The translations under genes were made by a program, and so were the position numbers. Shown here one piece after another: positions 6,014 to 7,020 of a DNA stretch of 7,020 nucleotides. The notes beneath the pieces were generated by a model. It was not told the origin of the DNA and did not search any database. It saw nothing but the letters and a program-made list of their open reading frames with translations. Every line of letters begins with the position of its first letter. Within the stretch, counting starts at the first letter, position 1. This DNA comes from an uncultured Rubrobacteraceae bacterium (lineage in GTDB: Bacteria > Actinomycetota > Rubrobacteria > Rubrobacterales > Rubrobacteraceae), in contig CADCVI010000156.1 of the NCBI GenBank assembly GCA_902806105.1, forward strand, positions 1-7,020, read 5' to 3'.

Positions 6014-6400
6014 ATGCCGGGCCGACATCCACCTAGCTACCGACTACGTTCATCCACCCCCGGGCGCGGCCGATGCCGCGTCCGGGTCTTCTTGCCCGGC
6101 GACCCCGAGCGGGACCTCTTCGTGGTGGTCTGCTCCGAGCTCCCCGGTAACCGGGGCGGTAGCGTCACCGACGCCGCCGAAAGGATCGCGGGCCCGGTGA
6201 TCGACGCCCTATGTCTCCCGGTGCCCCTGGTATGGATCGAGCACCACCCGCCCGAGACCATCGACGGCGCGACCGAGCCGTTCGACCTCGTGGTCTCTCT
6301 GCTAACCACTAGAGAAAAACTCGGTGAGGTGGCCCAGGACCGCTTCGGTGGCGTCCTCCTGGGCGAGGTGGGCGCAGTCGGGGATCGTCCTGAGCAGTGA
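6014..6400 (+). CDS. Conserved-looking hypothetical protein, probably 3'-truncated
   Basis: The frame is open from TTG 5876, but convincing protein sequence starts around 6070. ATG 6014 is the nearest in-frame ATG, and no good ribosome site decides the start. The believable part runs from CRVRVFLPGDPERDLFVVVC through GGSVTDAAERIAGPVIDAL and VPLVWIEHHPPETIDG to EPFDLVV, ending about 6294. It has a beta-strand/helix/beta-strand pattern and strong G/C third-position bias, and it resembles short uncharacterised actinobacterial proteins I know only as hypothetical. After 6294 the frame (SLLTTREKLGEV and onward) simply reads the antisense of the alpha/beta hydrolase 3' end until the TGA at 6398-6400, so the native C-terminus seems lost. 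It may be a pseudogene. Function is unknown. Confidence 0.45.
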   Translation: MPGRHPPSYRLRSSTPGRGRCRVRVFLPGDPERDLFVVVCSELPGNRGGSVTDAAERIAGPVIDALCLPVPLVWIEHHPPETIDGATEPFDLVVSLLTTREKLGEVAQDRFGGVLLGEVGAVGDRPEQ

Positions 6401-7020
6401 GCCCGGGATCGCCGAGTGAAGCTTCTCCCCTCGCTCCAGGGGTAGCCAGTGGTCCTCCTCGCCCCACAGGATGAGGACGGGGCGCCCGATCCGTCCGTAG
6501 AGCGGCTCGACCTCGTCGGTGTAGCGCTGGTCGTTCTGCGCGATTTGGCGGTAGAAGGCGGCCTGACCCTCCTCCCCGAGCCAAGGCTCGAGGTAGGGCA
6601 CCATCTCCTCGTCGGTCATCGGCCGGTAGGTGGCGTCTCTGACGTATGCGGCCACCATCGCCCGATGCATGTATGCGGGGATCTGCCCGAACACGCCAGG
6701 GTAGTCGTGCACCAGCCGGTAGAAGGGCGAGCCCCAAGGGGCCACGGAGACCGCGTCCACCAGGACGATCCGGTCGAAGTCGCGCCCCTCCAGAAGGTGT
6801 GCCCGTAAAGTGATCGCTCCGCCGAAGTCGTGGCCGACGATCGTAGGGCTTTCCAGTTCCCAGTGCTCTAGTAGCCCGGCCAGCAGCTTGCCCTGAGCGT
6901 AAAGGGAGACGTCCTGCCCCTCCCGCTTCTCCGATGCCCCGTACCCCAGCAGATCGAAGACGTACACTCTGTAGTTCTTCGCTAGCGTGGGAGCGATCCC
7001 GCGCCAGACATAGGAAGAGA
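6302..7020 (-). CDS. Alpha/beta-fold hydrolase with Asp nucleophile (haloalkane dehalogenase/epoxide hydrolase type), N-terminus off the window
   Basis: The frame stays open from the TAG at 6302-6304 to the window edge, giving 238 complete codons; the start lies beyond 7020. GTG 6967 is internal, because SSYVWRGIAPTLAKNYR directly upstream of it is typical family sequence that belongs before the YVFDLLGYGASE strand. The nucleophile elbow VGHDFGGA has Asp (codon 6827-6829) in place of the Ser of lipases and esterases, as in haloalkane and fluoroacetate dehalogenases and epoxide hydrolases. The acid residue is Asp in WGEEDHWLP (codon 6452-6454) and the catalytic His is in DCAHLAQED (codon 6368-6370). 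A helical cap lies in between (about 6730-6500). Residue 2 after the elbow is Phe rather than the halide-binding Trp of classical haloalkane dehalogenases, so substrate assignment stays open. The C-terminus VLGHLTEFFSSG looks normal for the family. It is convergent with the truncated hypothetical gene and overlaps its frame; no terminator is seen between them. Confidence 0.88.
   Translation of the reverse strand, partial: SSYVWRGIAPTLAKNYRVYVFDLLGYGASEKREGQDVSLYAQGKLLAGLLEHWELESPTIVGHDFGGAITLRAHLLEGRDFDRIVLVDAVSVAPWGSPFYRLVHDYPGVFGQIPAYMHRAMVAAYVRDATYRPMTDEEMVPYLEPWLGEEGQAAFYRQIAQNDQRYTDEVEPLYGRIGRPVLILWGEEDHWLPLERGEKLHSAIPGSLLRTIPDCAHLAQEDATEAVLGHLTEFFSSG

Noticed and set aside
5612..6028. 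A 138-codon minus-strand frame in the gap after the patatin gene
   Set aside because: It overlaps the patatin 3' end, shows Arg/Ser/Pro-rich sequence with no motif, and has no ribosome site that I can see.

Overview
This is a GC-rich bacterial window. It looks actinobacterial and most resembles Rubrobacter-type chromosomes. That placement is an inference from three things: strong G/C in third codon positions, an XRE-HTH/NB-ARC/TPR regulator of a style common in those genomes, and two genes that appear to be transcribed as leaderless GTG-start messages. No rRNA, tRNA, CRISPR array, insertion sequence or phage gene was recognised.

Layout. (1) Bases 3-113 are the last 36 codons of a Cys- and Asp-rich protein that resembles the C-terminus of actinobacterial calcium-binding repeat proteins. 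An intrinsic terminator follows at 155-195, then a perfect 16-bp inverted repeat at 211-249. (2) A large minus-strand regulator (2772 down to 370) has an N-terminal helix-turn-helix, an NB-ARC/STAND ATPase and TPR repeats. (3) Divergent from it, a two-gene operon on the plus strand encodes a small cupin protein (2951-3466) and a six-helix membrane protein of unknown function (3463-4122). The two genes overlap by an ATGA and end at a terminator hairpin (4155-4186). (4) A separately promoted gene (4258-5673) encodes a patatin-like lipid hydrolase with an NTF2/SnoaL-like C-terminal domain. (5) Bases 5674-6013 hold no convincing gene. (6) A short, apparently 3'-truncated hypothetical gene (about 6014-6400) runs head-on into the 3' end of an alpha/beta hydrolase. 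That hydrolase lies on the minus strand from beyond 7020 down to 6302 and carries an Asp nucleophile motif.

How it may work together. The shared 178-base gap between regulator and cupin start codons contains an inverted repeat. The simplest reading is that the STAND regulator controls itself and the cupin-membrane protein pair in response to an unknown signal. The patatin gene has its own promoter and may or may not belong to the same response. The 6.0-6.3 kb area looks like a rearrangement scar. I see no firm evidence for a new defence or mobile system. The most distinctive features are the regulator/cupin/membrane module, the patatin-NTF2 fusion, the paired leaderless starts and the truncated gene.
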